A stretch of DNA of 64,000 bases from Chryseobacterium sp. YIM B08800 (GCF_026163565.1 NZ_JAPDKN010000006.1:1-64000), one strand, 5' to 3'; counted from the stretch's first letter, positions 42,895-53,891 are shown. The notes: generated by a model not told the origin, from the letters alone. Made by a program: numbers and translations.

Positions 42895-43921
42895 GATATT
42901 GCATTACATCTTCCCCGAAAACTTCTTTTCGGATAAGGGGTAAAGTAGAAATCAGTTTTTTTAAGCCTTCTACTCCTTGTTGTTCGGTATTATGAGAATG
43001 GTAATCTTCGATTTTTGAAACATCTTCTTCGCCTTCTGAGAAGTATTTTGCATAGTTCAAATCACGATTATCTGCAGGTACACGATAGAAATCTCCCATA
43101 TCTTCCGCTTTAATCATTTCTTCACGGGTGCAAAGTGTTTCGTACAATTTTTCTCCATGACGGGTTCCGATTACTTTCACGGGAACTTCTTTACCAGTCA
43201 ATTCAATTAAAGCTTGCGCCAAATCACCAATACTTCCTGCAGGAGCTTTGTTCACAAATAAATCTCCCGGGTTTGCATTTTCAAAAGCAAATAAAACCAA
43301 ATCAACAGCATCATCCAACGACATGAAAAATCTTGACATATTGGGATCAGTTATTGTAATGGCTTCTCCTTTTTGAATCTGATTTAAAAATAATGGGATT
43401 ACAGACCCTCTTGAAGCCATCACATTTCCGTAACGTGTAAGACAAACAACAGTATCTGTAAGATTTCTAGCTTCTGCAACTGCTACTTTCTCCATCATCG
43501 CTTTGGAGATTCCCATTGCATTGATAGGATATGCTGCTTTATCGGTTGATAAGCAAATTACTTTTTTCACTTTATTTGCTGCCGCTGCACGAATAACATT
43601 TTGAGTTCCTTCTACATTCGTTTTCACAGCCTGCATCGGGAAAAATTCACAAGAAGGTACTTGTTTCAGGGCAGCTGCGTGAAAAATATAATCTACACCT
43701 CTTGTTGCAGGTTCTACACTTGTAAAATCTCTTACATCACCGATATAATATTTTATTTTATCGTTTTTGTATAAGTTTCTCATATCGTCCTGTTTTTTCT
43801 CATCTCGTGAGAATATACGGATTTCTTTAAAGTGGTCTGTTTGTAAAAAACGGTTGAGAACAGCTGTGCCGAATGAGCCGGTACCACCTGTAATTAAAAG
43901 GGTTTTATTTTTTATTTTCAT
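42887..43921 (-). CDS. capE: UDP-GlcNAc 4,6-dehydratase/5-epimerase, CapE/FnlA-like
   Basis: The first enzyme of UDP-L-FucNAc synthesis. The 344-residue protein has LLITGGTGSFGTAVLNRFL (NAD site), IFSRDEKKQDDMR, the MGISKAMMEKV segment typical of this dehydratase group (Met replaces the usual Tyr of the catalytic triad), TRYGNVMASRGSVIPLF and HGEKLYETL. Such enzymes lack membrane helices, unlike the PglF-like protein at 58560-60515. It is coupled to the upstream glycosyltransferase by ATGA overlap. Confidence 0.92.
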   Translation of the reverse strand: MKIKNKTLLITGGTGSFGTAVLNRFLQTDHFKEIRIFSRDEKKQDDMRNLYKNDKIKYYIGDVRDFTSVEPATRGVDYIFHAAALKQVPSCEFFPMQAVKTNVEGTQNVIRAAAANKVKKVICLSTDKAAYPINAMGISKAMMEKVAVAEARNLTDTVVCLTRYGNVMASRGSVIPLFLNQIQKGEAITITDPNMSRFFMSLDDAVDLVLFAFENANPGDLFVNKAPAGSIGDLAQALIELTGKEVPVKVIGTRHGEKLYETLCTREEMIKAEDMGDFYRVPADNRDLNYAKYFSEGEEDVSKIEDYHSHNTEQQGVEGLKKLISTLPLIRKEVFGEDVMQYPY

Positions 43922-45051
43922 TTATGATTGTTTGCTATTGTAGATAAAAAATAGAAAGTCTTATCAGAGCATTCTTTCCAAGTATATGAAATTGAATTAT
44001 TGTATGAAATTAACGATTTTTGTTGACGAAGTTTCTCATTATCTAACATTTCTTTTAATGCCAAATAAATGGAATCAACATCTAAAGGATCAAAATAGAA
44101 TCCTCCATCTTTTAGTACTTCTGGCATGGGTCCCATATTAGATGACGAAATAGGTAAACCGGCTGTCATAGCTTCAATTAGAATTATAGGCATATTTTCA
44201 CATGAAGACGCAAAAATAAAACCGTCCGCATTCTTATAAATAGATGCAAGTTCCTCATAAGGAATTAAGCCTTTATAATTAATACAATTGTATTTATCTG
44301 TACTTTTAATTTTGTTTACTTTTTCTAAGGAATCATTTATAAAATCACCCACTAAATCCAACTCCAAAGGATATCCCTCTTTACTTAACCTAATTACAGC
44401 TTCAGCGACATTCCATTGATGTTTATAAACAGTAACAATCGAAACATATAATAATTTAAAAGGTTGTGTTTTTGAATAAAAACTTAAAGGATTCTGTGTT
44501 TTTGGCTCATTAAGAAAGTTCAGATTAATACCATGAGGAATAATTTCGTTTCTGTTCTTTAATTTGATTTTTTTAATTATGTAGTTTTTTGCATAGCTCG
44601 TTAAAAAAATAACTGCTTTTGATTTTTTTAAGGTTATTGATTGAGTGAAATAAAGTACTTGAAATCTTAATCTTGTTTTCCAATCTGTAAATCTGTTTTG
44701 TTCCAACTTTTCAAATGGCAACATGTTCTGACTCATTGATACAATCTTTCTAAATGTACCTAAAAAGGTTCCACCAGGTACGAAAAGAAGATTACAATTT
44801 TCTTTTTTTGCTTTATTTGAGAGAATAAAAATTTGAAATACGAAAGACCAAAATGATGATTTGTTGAGATAAGGGTGAGTTCTTTTCACTAACCAAGTAT
44901 TATCAGGTATTGATTTTAAAGTATTATCATTTGACCAAACAATTACTTTATTAATACCAAATTTTTCTGGGTTTCCACATTTAATAATTTCTTTTAGATG
45001 TGTTAAACCACCACCTGCTCTAATATTCGAAGCATCTATTCCTAAAATCAT
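43918..45051 (-). CDS. Family 4 glycosyltransferase
   Basis: A GT-B enzyme with an N-terminal acceptor domain (ILGIDASNIRAGGGLTHLKE, LLFVPGGTFLGTF) and a C-terminal donor domain (KLLYVSIVTVYKHQWNVAEA, FIFASSCENMPIILIEAMTA with the E-x7-E region, SNMGPMPEVL). It adds one sugar of the locus A repeat; the donor is unknown. The longer frame starts at TTG (45057); the ATG at 45051 (MILGIDAS) is preferred. Confidence 0.86.
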   Translation of the reverse strand: MILGIDASNIRAGGGLTHLKEIIKCGNPEKFGINKVIVWSNDNTLKSIPDNTWLVKRTHPYLNKSSFWSFVFQIFILSNKAKKENCNLLFVPGGTFLGTFRKIVSMSQNMLPFEKLEQNRFTDWKTRLRFQVLYFTQSITLKKSKAVIFLTSYAKNYIIKKIKLKNRNEIIPHGINLNFLNEPKTQNPLSFYSKTQPFKLLYVSIVTVYKHQWNVAEAVIRLSKEGYPLELDLVGDFINDSLEKVNKIKSTDKYNCINYKGLIPYEELASIYKNADGFIFASSCENMPIILIEAMTAGLPISSSNMGPMPEVLKDGGFYFDPLDVDSIYLALKEMLDNEKLRQQKSLISYNNSISYTWKECSDKTFYFLSTIANNHK

Positions 45052-45093
45052 TTTCAATAATTTATAATATTATAAGTATGTAAATAAAAAAAT

Positions 45094-46116
45094 CTAAATC
45101 ACAGAAATAAATGATGCAGCAACTAATTTTGGAGAAATTACAGTAGACTTCTCCAAAGCATTTTTAGCTAAATCTACAAGTTTCTCTTCTTCAAGATTTA
45201 TAATATAATTTATTTTATTTTTTAATTCTTCAATATTATTAGGATTGATCAGAAAACCATTGAAATTATTTGTAATAAATACTGGCGCAGCACCACATAC
45301 ATTAGATGCAATTACAGGGAGTCCAGATGCCATAGCCTCTTGTATAACTAATGCCCAAGGCTCCTCTAAACTAGGTAAGATTAAAATTCCGTAATTTTTT
45401 AATAAGATTGATAATTTTTCTGGAGAAAGAAAATCAATAACTTCTATATTATGCGACAAAATAGTATTTTTCAAACTACCATTGCCTACAAAAGTTAGGG
45501 TTGAATCTTTTTTATCACTAATTGCCTTCCAAGCATCAAGTAATATTTCGACTCCTTTAATTTGTTCTAATCTTCCAACAAAAATAAATTTTTTGGGAAC
45601 TATTTTTTTTGGAGATTGAAGACTGAATAAAGTGATATCTGCCGATAGACAATTAAAAATAATTTCATTTTTAGTGAAACCTAATTTTCTTGCATACTCA
45701 TATTGATAAGGTCCAGCGACCCAAATATAACTAAAGTATTTTTTCAAAAACAGCTTAAAATAAATAACACCAAGTTTTTGTTTTAATGTTTTTTTTACTT
45801 GGGTATCACTTCCTGCTACAATTGGAATTCCTCTTAATTTTAGAATTTTGCAAATTCTTAGATATCCTTTATCCATCCAACCAGAGACGTAAACAATATC
45901 CGGCTTAATCTCCGATATCAATTCCTCAAGCGCTATATGTTCATATTTAGATCTTGCATAATAAAATACATCATCAATTTTTGGAGGTTGATACGGTGTT
46001 AATTTATTTTTATCCCAGTGAACTACATGAACCTTCGCTTTATATTGTTCGACATATTCTTTAAAAACAGGAATTTGGTATCCCATTAGCTCTGCGTAAA
46101 GATATAAAATGGTCAT
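45094..46116 (-). CDS. Family 4 glycosyltransferase
   Basis: The 340-residue GT-B enzyme has FIFVGRLEQIKGVEILLDAW and ILPSLEEPWALVIQEAMASG (donor-binding acidic motif), followed by PVIASNVCGAAPVF. The N-terminus (MTILYLYAELMGYQIPVFKE) is the acceptor side. Its ATG overlaps the upstream stop by 4 bases. Confidence 0.86.
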   Translation of the reverse strand: MTILYLYAELMGYQIPVFKEYVEQYKAKVHVVHWDKNKLTPYQPPKIDDVFYYARSKYEHIALEELISEIKPDIVYVSGWMDKGYLRICKILKLRGIPIVAGSDTQVKKTLKQKLGVIYFKLFLKKYFSYIWVAGPYQYEYARKLGFTKNEIIFNCLSADITLFSLQSPKKIVPKKFIFVGRLEQIKGVEILLDAWKAISDKKDSTLTFVGNGSLKNTILSHNIEVIDFLSPEKLSILLKNYGILILPSLEEPWALVIQEAMASGLPVIASNVCGAAPVFITNNFNGFLINPNNIEELKNKINYIINLEEEKLVDLAKNALEKSTVISPKLVAASFISVI

Positions 46117-47246
46117 ACAACTTTTGTTTTTAAAAAGTTTAAATATTTATCAATCATTATTTTTTTACTAAACATTGATTCATAAGAATTTATAGAATTA
46201 ATGCTTATTTCATTTCTTATTTCTGACTTGTTAATTAATTCTTCGATTTTACCTACAATATTATTTTTGTCAGTACTTGTAAGAAAGCCATTTACATTAT
46301 TGATAATAATATCATTAAGCCCACCTGATTGTTTTAAGCCCACGCACGGAATTCCAAACCCCATAGCCTCTGCAACTACACGCCCAAAACCTTCTGAGAG
46401 AGAACATGACAATAAAATGTCTGTATTTTCATAAATATTCTTTACATCAGACTCAAATCCTTTGAAATTAATTCTATTAGCCAGCTCAAGTTCTTTAATT
46501 TTTAGTAATAATTTATTCTTATATTTTTTATCTGAGTCTGCTACAGCAAGACCATAAATATTCAATTCCACATCATATTCTTTTTTGATAAGTGTTTTTA
46601 AAACTTCTACCGCCAAAATCTGATTTTTATTTTCACTTATATAGCCTACAATTGATAATCTTATCCTATTTTTTCTTTGAAACTGATAATGGTATCCTAA
46701 ACTTCTATTAATATCAATGCCATTATTAATAATTGTTATTTTACTTTTAGTAATACCTATATTTTCGAGGATATTTGACTGATGTTTTGATGTTGCAACA
46801 AAATGTTTGATGCTGCTAAATCCTTTTTTAATAAAATAGCCCGTTTTCCCTTCATAACATCCACCTCTTGAAACAAAAATCCTATTTAAAGGTATTGCTG
46901 GTAAAAATCCAAATCCTGAAAATATTAATTCACTTCCTACATTATTTGTAAAGACAATAGTATTTTTTTTATTAAAGGTTTTTAAAAGTTGTCTCACCTT
47001 ATAATATGTTTTGAGTGTCTTTATTGGTTTATTTATTGAAATTGACCAATTTGTTTTTAAAACCAAAGGTTTTATTTTATTATTAAATTTCAATACTTCA
47101 GCTTCTTTATTTGCTAATATATATACATTATAATTTTCAGTTAACGCTTCTGCTAAATCCATTACAGAGTGTATCATTCCTCCTGAAAAATGATTAAATT
47201 CAATAGGAAATATTATATTTTTAATATTGCTTTCTCTCAACTCCAT
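46113..47246 (-). CDS. Family 4 glycosyltransferase
   Basis: The 377-residue GT-B enzyme shows NIIFPIEFNHFSGGMIHSVM (acceptor side), RLSIVGYISENKNQILAVEV and DILLSCSLSEGFGRVVAEAM, then GFGIPCVGLKQSG. Its 5' end overlaps the upstream polymerase gene by 26 bases, and the ATG lies within that overlap. Confidence 0.86.
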   Translation of the reverse strand: MELRESNIKNIIFPIEFNHFSGGMIHSVMDLAEALTENYNVYILANKEAEVLKFNNKIKPLVLKTNWSISINKPIKTLKTYYKVRQLLKTFNKKNTIVFTNNVGSELIFSGFGFLPAIPLNRIFVSRGGCYEGKTGYFIKKGFSSIKHFVATSKHQSNILENIGITKSKITIINNGIDINRSLGYHYQFQRKNRIRLSIVGYISENKNQILAVEVLKTLIKKEYDVELNIYGLAVADSDKKYKNKLLLKIKELELANRINFKGFESDVKNIYENTDILLSCSLSEGFGRVVAEAMGFGIPCVGLKQSGGLNDIIINNVNGFLTSTDKNNIVGKIEELINKSEIRNEISINSINSYESMFSKKIMIDKYLNFLKTKVV

Positions 47247-48396
47247 ACATTTTTATTTTATTAATATCTGCAATAATATATGCCATTATAATAGAAGATA
47301 AATATGCCGCAAATGGTAAATATGCAGAAACATTGGTAACAAAATCATTTATTAAAATAATAATAACTAACAGTAATAGCATTTTTGCTTTTTTAATTTG
47401 CAACTTTTTTTTAATACTTGAATATAAATATTTTATTATATAAATATATCTTTTTATATATATAACAAACCCAACAATTCCTGTAACAATAAGTGTATGG
47501 GAAAAAAAGCTATGCTGAACTGAGACACCGTCCCCAATAAACGCCTGAATAGGATTGAATTTTTCGTAGTTTTCAATAAGAGGCTCAATATTAATTATAT
47601 AAAATCTAGTGTTAATAAGATCATCTCCATAATTACCTGATTTTTTATCAATAAAATCTAATGCCGCATCAGAAGTTTTAAGATCTAGTGTTTCCCATAA
47701 CAAATATATTATACTTATAAAAAGTATAGGAATAATGATATTCTTCATGTTTTTTTTGTTTACGAAAAGAAATGTCCATACAATTGATAAAATAGAAAGA
47801 CTGTATGCTGTTCTGCTGTAACTAAAAAATATAAAGATTAAAATTACAGCACTAAACATTAGGCTAAATTTTGTATAAATATTATTAATTAAACAGTAAA
47901 ACGTAAATACCAAAAATAAAACTAAGATATAACCCCAAGTATTTAGATTCAATGAAGATTCAAATAAATCAACGTTTGTAAAGCCAGTATCTATGTTGCT
48001 GAGTTTACTTTGCATCTCTCCCCATGTTTTTACTAAAAAAAAACTACACAGAATAATAGTATATATACAGAATGTTTTTATTTTTATTTTATTTTTCAGT
48101 CTGTATGAATAGACCATGATATATAATATTAAGCTAAAGAAATAGGTTTTAAATATATTCAAAAACCTTCCTTCTAAAAATGTAAAATTAATTAAACCTG
48201 AGATTACTAAAATAGCTAAATAAAAAGTCCATAATTTTGAAAATTTATCAAATGATAAGCCTTTCTTAAAAAAATCGTTAACAAAAATAATGAATAAAAC
48301 AAGAAATATAACATCACTATAAGTTACAGTTAATGAAACGTTATCAACTTTATATAACGTTAAAAAAATACATACAAAAATTAACAGTAATTTCAA
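47221..48396 (-). CDS. O-antigen/capsule polymerase (Wzy, locus A)
   Basis: A 391-residue membrane protein with about ten helices and the O-antigen ligase/polymerase-type block FFSYSRTAYSLSILSIVWTF followed by a large periplasmic loop (SGNYGDDLINTRFYIINIEP). It should join repeat units in the periplasm. The only start that fits is a TTG at 48396; no in-frame ATG precedes the first membrane helix. Confidence 0.8.
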   Translation of the reverse strand: MKLLLIFVCIFLTLYKVDNVSLTVTYSDVIFLVLFIIFVNDFFKKGLSFDKFSKLWTFYLAILVISGLINFTFLEGRFLNIFKTYFFSLILYIMVYSYRLKNKIKIKTFCIYTIILCSFFLVKTWGEMQSKLSNIDTGFTNVDLFESSLNLNTWGYILVLFLVFTFYCLINNIYTKFSLMFSAVILIFIFFSYSRTAYSLSILSIVWTFLFVNKKNMKNIIIPILFISIIYLLWETLDLKTSDAALDFIDKKSGNYGDDLINTRFYIINIEPLIENYEKFNPIQAFIGDGVSVQHSFFSHTLIVTGIVGFVIYIKRYIYIIKYLYSSIKKKLQIKKAKMLLLLVIIILINDFVTNVSAYLPFAAYLSSIIMAYIIADINKIKMYGVERKQY

Positions 48397-48400
48397 AACA

Positions 48401-49612
48401 TTACATTTTAATTAATAATTTATCAAATAAAACAGGAAACATTAAATAGTACTTATTATATTTTTTTATTCCTTTGTTTTCAAATGCTTTAATTTTTGTA
48501 GTCATATCACGTTTTTCTTCATTTTTATCGTTGACAATAAGCAATAATTTTTTTGCATTTTTATACCAGTTTAAATTTTCAACAGCATATTCTCTACTTT
48601 GTTTTTTAATTTTAGTAATATTTTGTTTATTTTTAATAAAATAAGACATTTTATCTGACAAATCGGATATATCCACTTCATTTTGAGGCCAATAATAACC
48701 ATCATGACGACTGAAGTATTTCTCTACTCTTACCACGTCGCTAATTCCTTTTTTTACAAACTCGTTCATTGGTCCACAGTCAGGAGTTATTATTGGTAAG
48801 CCACAAGCAATAGCTTCTGCTACAGTTAATCCTATACCTTCTAATCGAGAGGGATATACATAAACATCTCCCAGATGATATAATCCCGGAGCATTAATTG
48901 TTTGTTGTATAATTTCAAGTTTTTTTGAATTTAATAAATTATCAATGAGACTGTGTAGATCAGGAAAAAATATTCGCAAATCAGTTTGGGTATGAATAAT
49001 TACTTTAAATGTATCATTTTGTATTAATGGAATACATTTTAACAACAAATCTGTTCCTTTTCTTAAAGGATTCATTCCACAAGAGTGGAAAAATGTAATA
49101 TCTTTTTTTGGTTCTGTATAATCTGATTTTGGCTTAAATAAGTTTAGATCTGTTCCCCAAGGTATATACCTAGCACCTTTATGCCATTTAAAAGCCTCAA
49201 AATGTTTTTTTGTATTACAGATTAATAAATCATAACTATTAAATAAGGGGAGCGTTTCTTCGGTATAATAATCAATATATGCAATAGTTTTTATACCTAG
49301 CTCTTTACACCATATTAATGGAGGCCACCAATGTTGCTCATTAAATAAAATAATTTCTATTTTATTTCTTTTTATCCATTTGACAAATTCTTTCTTATCG
49401 ATTACTGTAACGACGAATGGAGAATTTATTTTTTTAGACCAATAGACATTAGGTAAATCCCAAGCAGGATCTCCTATGGCATAAGATTCGCCGGACCGTG
49501 CATATATAAAAACATTATGTTCTTGTTGCAATATTTCCATATATTGTTTGGAAACGTAAGCTGCTCCTCTTTCAAACCAAGTTGTGACAATACCTATATT
49601 TTTCTTATCCAT
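48401..49612 (-). CDS. Family 4 glycosyltransferase
   Basis: The 403-residue GT-B enzyme has NIGIVTTWFERGAAYVSKQY at the N-terminus, DITFFHSCGMNPLRKGTDLL, and VYPSRLEGIGLTVAEAIACG, then PIITPDCGPMNEFV (donor site). It ends 4 bases before the polymerase gene's TTG start. Specificity unknown. Confidence 0.86.
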   Translation of the reverse strand: MDKKNIGIVTTWFERGAAYVSKQYMEILQQEHNVFIYARSGESYAIGDPAWDLPNVYWSKKINSPFVVTVIDKKEFVKWIKRNKIEIILFNEQHWWPPLIWCKELGIKTIAYIDYYTEETLPLFNSYDLLICNTKKHFEAFKWHKGARYIPWGTDLNLFKPKSDYTEPKKDITFFHSCGMNPLRKGTDLLLKCIPLIQNDTFKVIIHTQTDLRIFFPDLHSLIDNLLNSKKLEIIQQTINAPGLYHLGDVYVYPSRLEGIGLTVAEAIACGLPIITPDCGPMNEFVKKGISDVVRVEKYFSRHDGYYWPQNEVDISDLSDKMSYFIKNKQNITKIKKQSREYAVENLNWYKNAKKLLLIVNDKNEEKRDMTTKIKAFENKGIKKYNKYYLMFPVLFDKLLIKM

Positions 49613-49617
49613 AATAT

Positions 49618-50730
49618 CTAATTATTTTTAGGGTTAAATTTTGATTTCCATTTTAAAAATGGAGATTCAAAGTAACTATAACTCAAGAAACTCAATAAGT
49701 ATGTAATACAAAGAACTGCAATTATTTGTATTATAAAGTTTAAAGAAAATATATTATTTAAATATGATATAAAATAGATAGCTATCATATGTAAAAGATA
49801 TATTGCGTAACTTAATTTTCCTGTAAAGCTCAGTAGCTTTATCTTTCCTAATTTTATAAAAGAATTTTCACCAAAAACTTGATCCAATATTATATAAGAA
49901 AAAAATAATACTGAGAAAACTTTACTTAATACTATCCAATAATGAAAAAAGTTGACCAATTGATTGGTAAAAAAAAGAATTAGTATACCAAAGATATAAA
50001 TTAATAAATTAGCTCTAACTTTTATCAAGTTTAAGGAATTTAGGAGTATATCGTGGTAATAAAAACTAATAAAAGCTAAAATGCCTCCAAAAGATAAAAA
50101 TAAAACAGCTGAGAAAGTATGATAATATAAGACATCTTTATTATCAACATTTACCAACATAAATAATAATGAAAAAAAGAAAAAGGATAATAGTATACAA
50201 AATAATACTCGCTGGTTTTTTATAAAAAAAAGCAAGGGCCAAACCAAATAAAATTGTTCTTCAATAGCTACAGACCATCCTGTTCCTAAAATTTTATTAA
50301 CAGGATAAGCATTATAGATCGCATCAAAATTAGACAAAAATAAAAAATACATAATTGGATTTGCATTTTCAGAATAGTTAATATCTAACAAATTACAGAT
50401 AAGGGGAGAAACTATAAATCCTATTATTAAAACTAAAAAATATAATGGCCAAATTCTTAAAACTCTTCTTATATAAAAATTTTTCAAATTAATCCTCGAT
50501 TGCAGATAATTTTCAGAAAGCAATAAATAAGTAATTAAAAATCCACTTAAAGTAAAAAAGAAAAACACCCCCAATTTTCCTCCTTGACCATTAAATCCTA
50601 GCATAATGCTTATTATAGAATTATTACCATTCAAAAAAGCTGGTAAATGAAAAAAAACTACAGATAAGCAGGCTATACCTCGTAATGCATCAAGATTTTC
50701 AAAATATTTTATTGGTTTTATAGACTTCAT
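49618..50730 (-). CDS. Membrane O-acyltransferase (acyltransferase family 3, OafA-like)
   Basis: A 370-residue protein with about ten membrane helices. The family motif is at the N-terminus (FENLDALRGIACLSVVFFHL, with the catalytic His), and GVFFFFTLSGFLITYLLL, FYIRRVLRIWPLYF and GTGWSVAIEEQFYLVWPLLF follow. Such proteins O-acetylate surface sugars at the membrane. It would decorate the locus A polymer. Confidence 0.9.
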   Translation of the reverse strand: MKSIKPIKYFENLDALRGIACLSVVFFHLPAFLNGNNSIISIMLGFNGQGGKLGVFFFFTLSGFLITYLLLSENYLQSRINLKNFYIRRVLRIWPLYFLVLIIGFIVSPLICNLLDINYSENANPIMYFLFLSNFDAIYNAYPVNKILGTGWSVAIEEQFYLVWPLLFFIKNQRVLFCILLSFFFFSLLFMLVNVDNKDVLYYHTFSAVLFLSFGGILAFISFYYHDILLNSLNLIKVRANLLIYIFGILILFFTNQLVNFFHYWIVLSKVFSVLFFSYIILDQVFGENSFIKLGKIKLLSFTGKLSYAIYLLHMIAIYFISYLNNIFSLNFIIQIIAVLCITYLLSFLSYSYFESPFLKWKSKFNPKNN

Positions 50731-50798
50731 TATATGAATATGCTTATAACATTTTTATTTTTCTCTTTAATTTGTACATTAGTTTGTACAAAAAAGAA

Positions 50799-52097
50799 TT
50801 ATATTTTTTTGAATCTGATTAAATGTTCAATTTCTTCAATATCCGTTTTTCTTATTATAAACGACTTTACCAGATTTATAGAAATTACTTTTTTTGTCAC
50901 AATTAATAAATGTATTGCATTATAAATAGCTCCTATCAAAACAGAAAATGCGGCTCCTTCAATACCGTATATGGGAATTAATATTAATGAAAATAAAAAT
51001 GTAATAATTAATGATATTGTAAAGGTCAATAAAGTTACCATAGGCTTACCAATACTAGAAAATAAATTAGTTAATACTAAAATAATTGATGTAAAAACAA
51101 TACTTCCACACAAGATTAATAAAGCACCTTTTGCCATTATAAATTCTTTTCCGTATAAAAAAGTAATAAAAAACTCCCCGCCCAACAGTACAATTATAAA
51201 ACAAATAAATGACAGAAAAGTCAATATTCTTATTGTTTTTTCTACTTGAATATGCAAAACATCAATTTTGGATGAAGCCCATTTAGAATAAATTAAAGGT
51301 CCAATACTGCTTGGTAGCATCGTAAAAATATTTATGATAGCAGTCGCTCGAGAATATAATCCGATATCTTCAAATCCATTCGCATTATAATGTTTTAATA
51401 AGAAAACAACAACATTTGACGAAAAAATAAAAACTAAATTTGTAGATGATATTTTTATACCATAAATAAAAATTTTCCTTAATAAAACAAAGTCTAATTT
51501 TATTTCTAATCTTATTTGCTTTCTAATAAAATAAATTAATAATAACAATGAGACGATGTTGCTAATTCCTACCAAAAACAAAACTAATTCAATATTTAAA
51601 CTTCCTAAAAAATAGTATAAAACTAGGCCTGTTAAAAGCAAAAAAGAAGATAAAATTGATAGAATTTGCAATTTTATTACGTCTAAATCAATATACAATA
51701 TTGGTAAAAGTATATTATATAATAGTAAGGAACCAGCTCCTAAGGAAAATATGAGAAGAGGAAAATAAGAATAATTACCAAAATAATCAGTATTAATGTA
51801 TAAAATATAAAAAAATACAAACGTAAAAATAACACTAATTACAGAATAGAACTTAAATGTATTAGAAACTACTTTACTTTTATTTTCTTTCAAATTATTT
51901 ACAATATATATTGTAGCATTCCCAAAACCCATTGCCAAAAAAGTTATAGCCATAGTTTGGGAAGTAACCATAAGCTGATATTTACCAACATCTGCCACTC
52001 CTAAGATTCGTGCTAGTAAGATACTTGTAAGCAATGTTAAAAATGCTCCTAAAAACTTTCCTACAACAGTTACAAAAGATTTTTGTAAAAAATTCAT
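50799..52097 (-). CDS. Oligosaccharide flippase (Wzx, locus A)
   Basis: A 432-residue MOP-superfamily flippase with about 12 helices. Typical opening: FVTVVGKFLGAFLTLLTSIL, ARILGVADVGKYQLMVTSQT. The second polysaccharide flippase of the window, not closely similar to the locus B one. Its ATG overlaps the acetyltransferase stop by 1 base (TAATG). Confidence 0.88.
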   Translation of the reverse strand: MNFLQKSFVTVVGKFLGAFLTLLTSILLARILGVADVGKYQLMVTSQTMAITFLAMGFGNATIYIVNNLKENKSKVVSNTFKFYSVISVIFTFVFFYILYINTDYFGNYSYFPLLIFSLGAGSLLLYNILLPILYIDLDVIKLQILSILSSFLLLTGLVLYYFLGSLNIELVLFLVGISNIVSLLLLIYFIRKQIRLEIKLDFVLLRKIFIYGIKISSTNLVFIFSSNVVVFLLKHYNANGFEDIGLYSRATAIINIFTMLPSSIGPLIYSKWASSKIDVLHIQVEKTIRILTFLSFICFIIVLLGGEFFITFLYGKEFIMAKGALLILCGSIVFTSIILVLTNLFSSIGKPMVTLLTFTISLIITFLFSLILIPIYGIEGAAFSVLIGAIYNAIHLLIVTKKVISINLVKSFIIRKTDIEEIEHLIRFKKI

Positions 52098-52672
52098 TAT
52101 TTAAACACTATTGTTTTCTTAACTTTTGCCGGAATCCCTAGGATTAATGACTCTTCTTCCATTTGAGATAAAACAGTAGAATTAGCTCCCACTATTGAAT
52201 TTTTTTGAATAACACTTCCTCTAAGAATTTGCACTTGGGAACCAATCCAAACATTTTCTCTTATTATAGTCTCACCAAATAAACTTCCTTGTGAAGCAAT
52301 TGGAACATCTTTTAACTCTAACCTATGATCTACATCCGTAATAAAGACATGGGGACCAATCATTGTATAATTTCCTATTTCTATATAATTTCCACTATCA
52401 ATAACTGTGGCATAACCTATAAAAACATTAGAATTGATATTTATTACTTTATCACGTTTACTATGGTTTTGGATTGCTTTTATTCTTACATATGGCTCAA
52501 CTATACAATTGTCACCTATTTTAATACTTCTATAAAGGCACCTTATTGAAGATTTTCTAGAAATCCTACAATTCTTACCGATTTGTACCCCAAAAATAAA
52601 TTTTAAATAAATTTCAAAAATTTTATCTAAGTAGTAATCTAATTTATTGTATATTTTATTTAAAATAATCAT
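52097..52672 (-). CDS. Hexapeptide-repeat O-acetyltransferase
   Basis: A 191-residue left-handed beta-helix enzyme of the WcaF/maltose-acetyltransferase type: QIGKNCRISRKSSIRCLYRS, VIDSGNYIEIGNYTMIGPHV, FITDVDHRLELKDVP (catalytic His), ENVWIGSQVQILRGSVI. It acetylates a sugar hydroxyl of the repeat unit or precursor. A 103-base AT-rich gap separates it from the upstream epimerase. Confidence 0.86.
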   Translation of the reverse strand: MIILNKIYNKLDYYLDKIFEIYLKFIFGVQIGKNCRISRKSSIRCLYRSIKIGDNCIVEPYVRIKAIQNHSKRDKVININSNVFIGYATVIDSGNYIEIGNYTMIGPHVFITDVDHRLELKDVPIASQGSLFGETIIRENVWIGSQVQILRGSVIQKNSIVGANSTVLSQMEEESLILGIPAKVKKTIVFK

Positions 52673-52775
52673 CTCAAATTTATTATTTTAAAATCCTCAA
52701 ACTCTAAGAAATATTTCAATATTTTTTTATTTTTCATATTTGATTGACCATGATAAACACACCTTAAAAGAGCTT

Positions 52776-53891
52776 TTAAACACTTTTAATAAAATTTACT
52801 ATCCTTTCGCTGGCTTTTCCGTCTCCATATGGATTGTGTAAACTACTCATTTTCTGATATTTTTCGTTGCTTTCCAATAAATTAAAACATTCTGAAATAA
52901 TTTTATTTGTATTAGTTCCTACTAAAATAACAGTTCCAGTATCTACTGCTTCCGGTCGTTCGGTTGTATCCCTCATTAATAAAACCGGTTTTCCCAAACT
53001 CGGAGCTTCTTCCTGTACTCCTCCGCTGTCAGTAATTATTAAATAAGATTGATTCATCAACCAAACAAAAGCTGGATAAGCCAGTGGATCTACCAGTTTT
53101 ATATTTTCAATACCTGAAAGAATTTCGTAAACCGGATCCTGTACATTCGGGTTCAAATGAACTGGATATATAATCTGCACATCAGACTTTTTTGTTGCAA
53201 TTTCTTTTAATGCTTTACAAATATTTATAAATCCTTGACCATGATTTTCACGCCGATGTCCCGTCACTAAAATTAATTTTTTAGTTGAATCCAAAATCTT
53301 TTTCATCCGGGTGATTTCCTCATTATCCAAATGTTTAACTCTTTCTGAACTATCTAATAAAGCATCAATAACAGTATTTCCTGTAATAAATATATTTTCT
53401 TTTTGCACATTTTCATTCAAGAGATTTTGGGCTGATGCCTTGGTAGGTGCAAAATGATAATCAGAAATCCTTCCTGTCACCTGGCGGTTTATCTCTTCCG
53501 GGAAAGGGGAAATCTTATTATTCGTTCTCAATCCTGCTTCCACATGACAAACTTTTGCTCCAGAATAAAATGCTGCTATACTTGCTGCCATTGTGGTGGT
53601 AGTATCACCATGCACATACACAAAATCTGGTTGAAAATCTTCTAAAACAGATTTCATTCCCATAATAATATCTGCTGTAAGTGTATAAAGATTTTGGTTT
53701 GGCTTCATTAAATTGAGATCGTAATCTGGCACAATTTCAAAAAAATTTAATACTTGATCCAACATTTCACGATGTTGGGCTGTTACACAAACCTTTGTTT
53801 CAAATTCTCTATTTTTCTTAAACTCCTTTACTAAAGGAGCCATTTTTATAGCTTCCGGTCTTGTACCAAATATAATTAAGTTCTTCTTCAA
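52776..53891 (-). CDS. wecB: UDP-GlcNAc 2-epimerase (non-hydrolysing)
   Basis: Interconverts UDP-GlcNAc and UDP-ManNAc in the cytoplasm. The 371-residue protein has [67 protein letters not shown] and [20 protein letters not shown]. It differs from the CapG-type protein at 39180. The start is a TTG at 53891: the frame upstream holds no ATG before a stop, and the first strand follows at once. Paired with the dehydrogenase 17 bases upstream. Confidence 0.93.
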   Translation of the reverse strand: MKKNLIIFGTRPEAIKMAPLVKEFKKNREFETKVCVTAQHREMLDQVLNFFEIVPDYDLNLMKPNQNLYTLTADIIMGMKSVLEDFQPDFVYVHGDTTTTMAASIAAFYSGAKVCHVEAGLRTNNKISPFPEEINRQVTGRISDYHFAPTKASAQNLLNENVQKENIFITGNTVIDALLDSSERVKHLDNEEITRMKKILDSTKKLILVTGHRRENHGQGFINICKALKEIATKKSDVQIIYPVHLNPNVQDPVYEILSGIENIKLVDPLAYPAFVWLMNQSYLIITDSGGVQEEAPSLGKPVLLMRDTTERPEAVDTGTVILVGTNTNKIISECFNLLESNEKYQKMSSLHNPYGDGKASERIVNFIKSV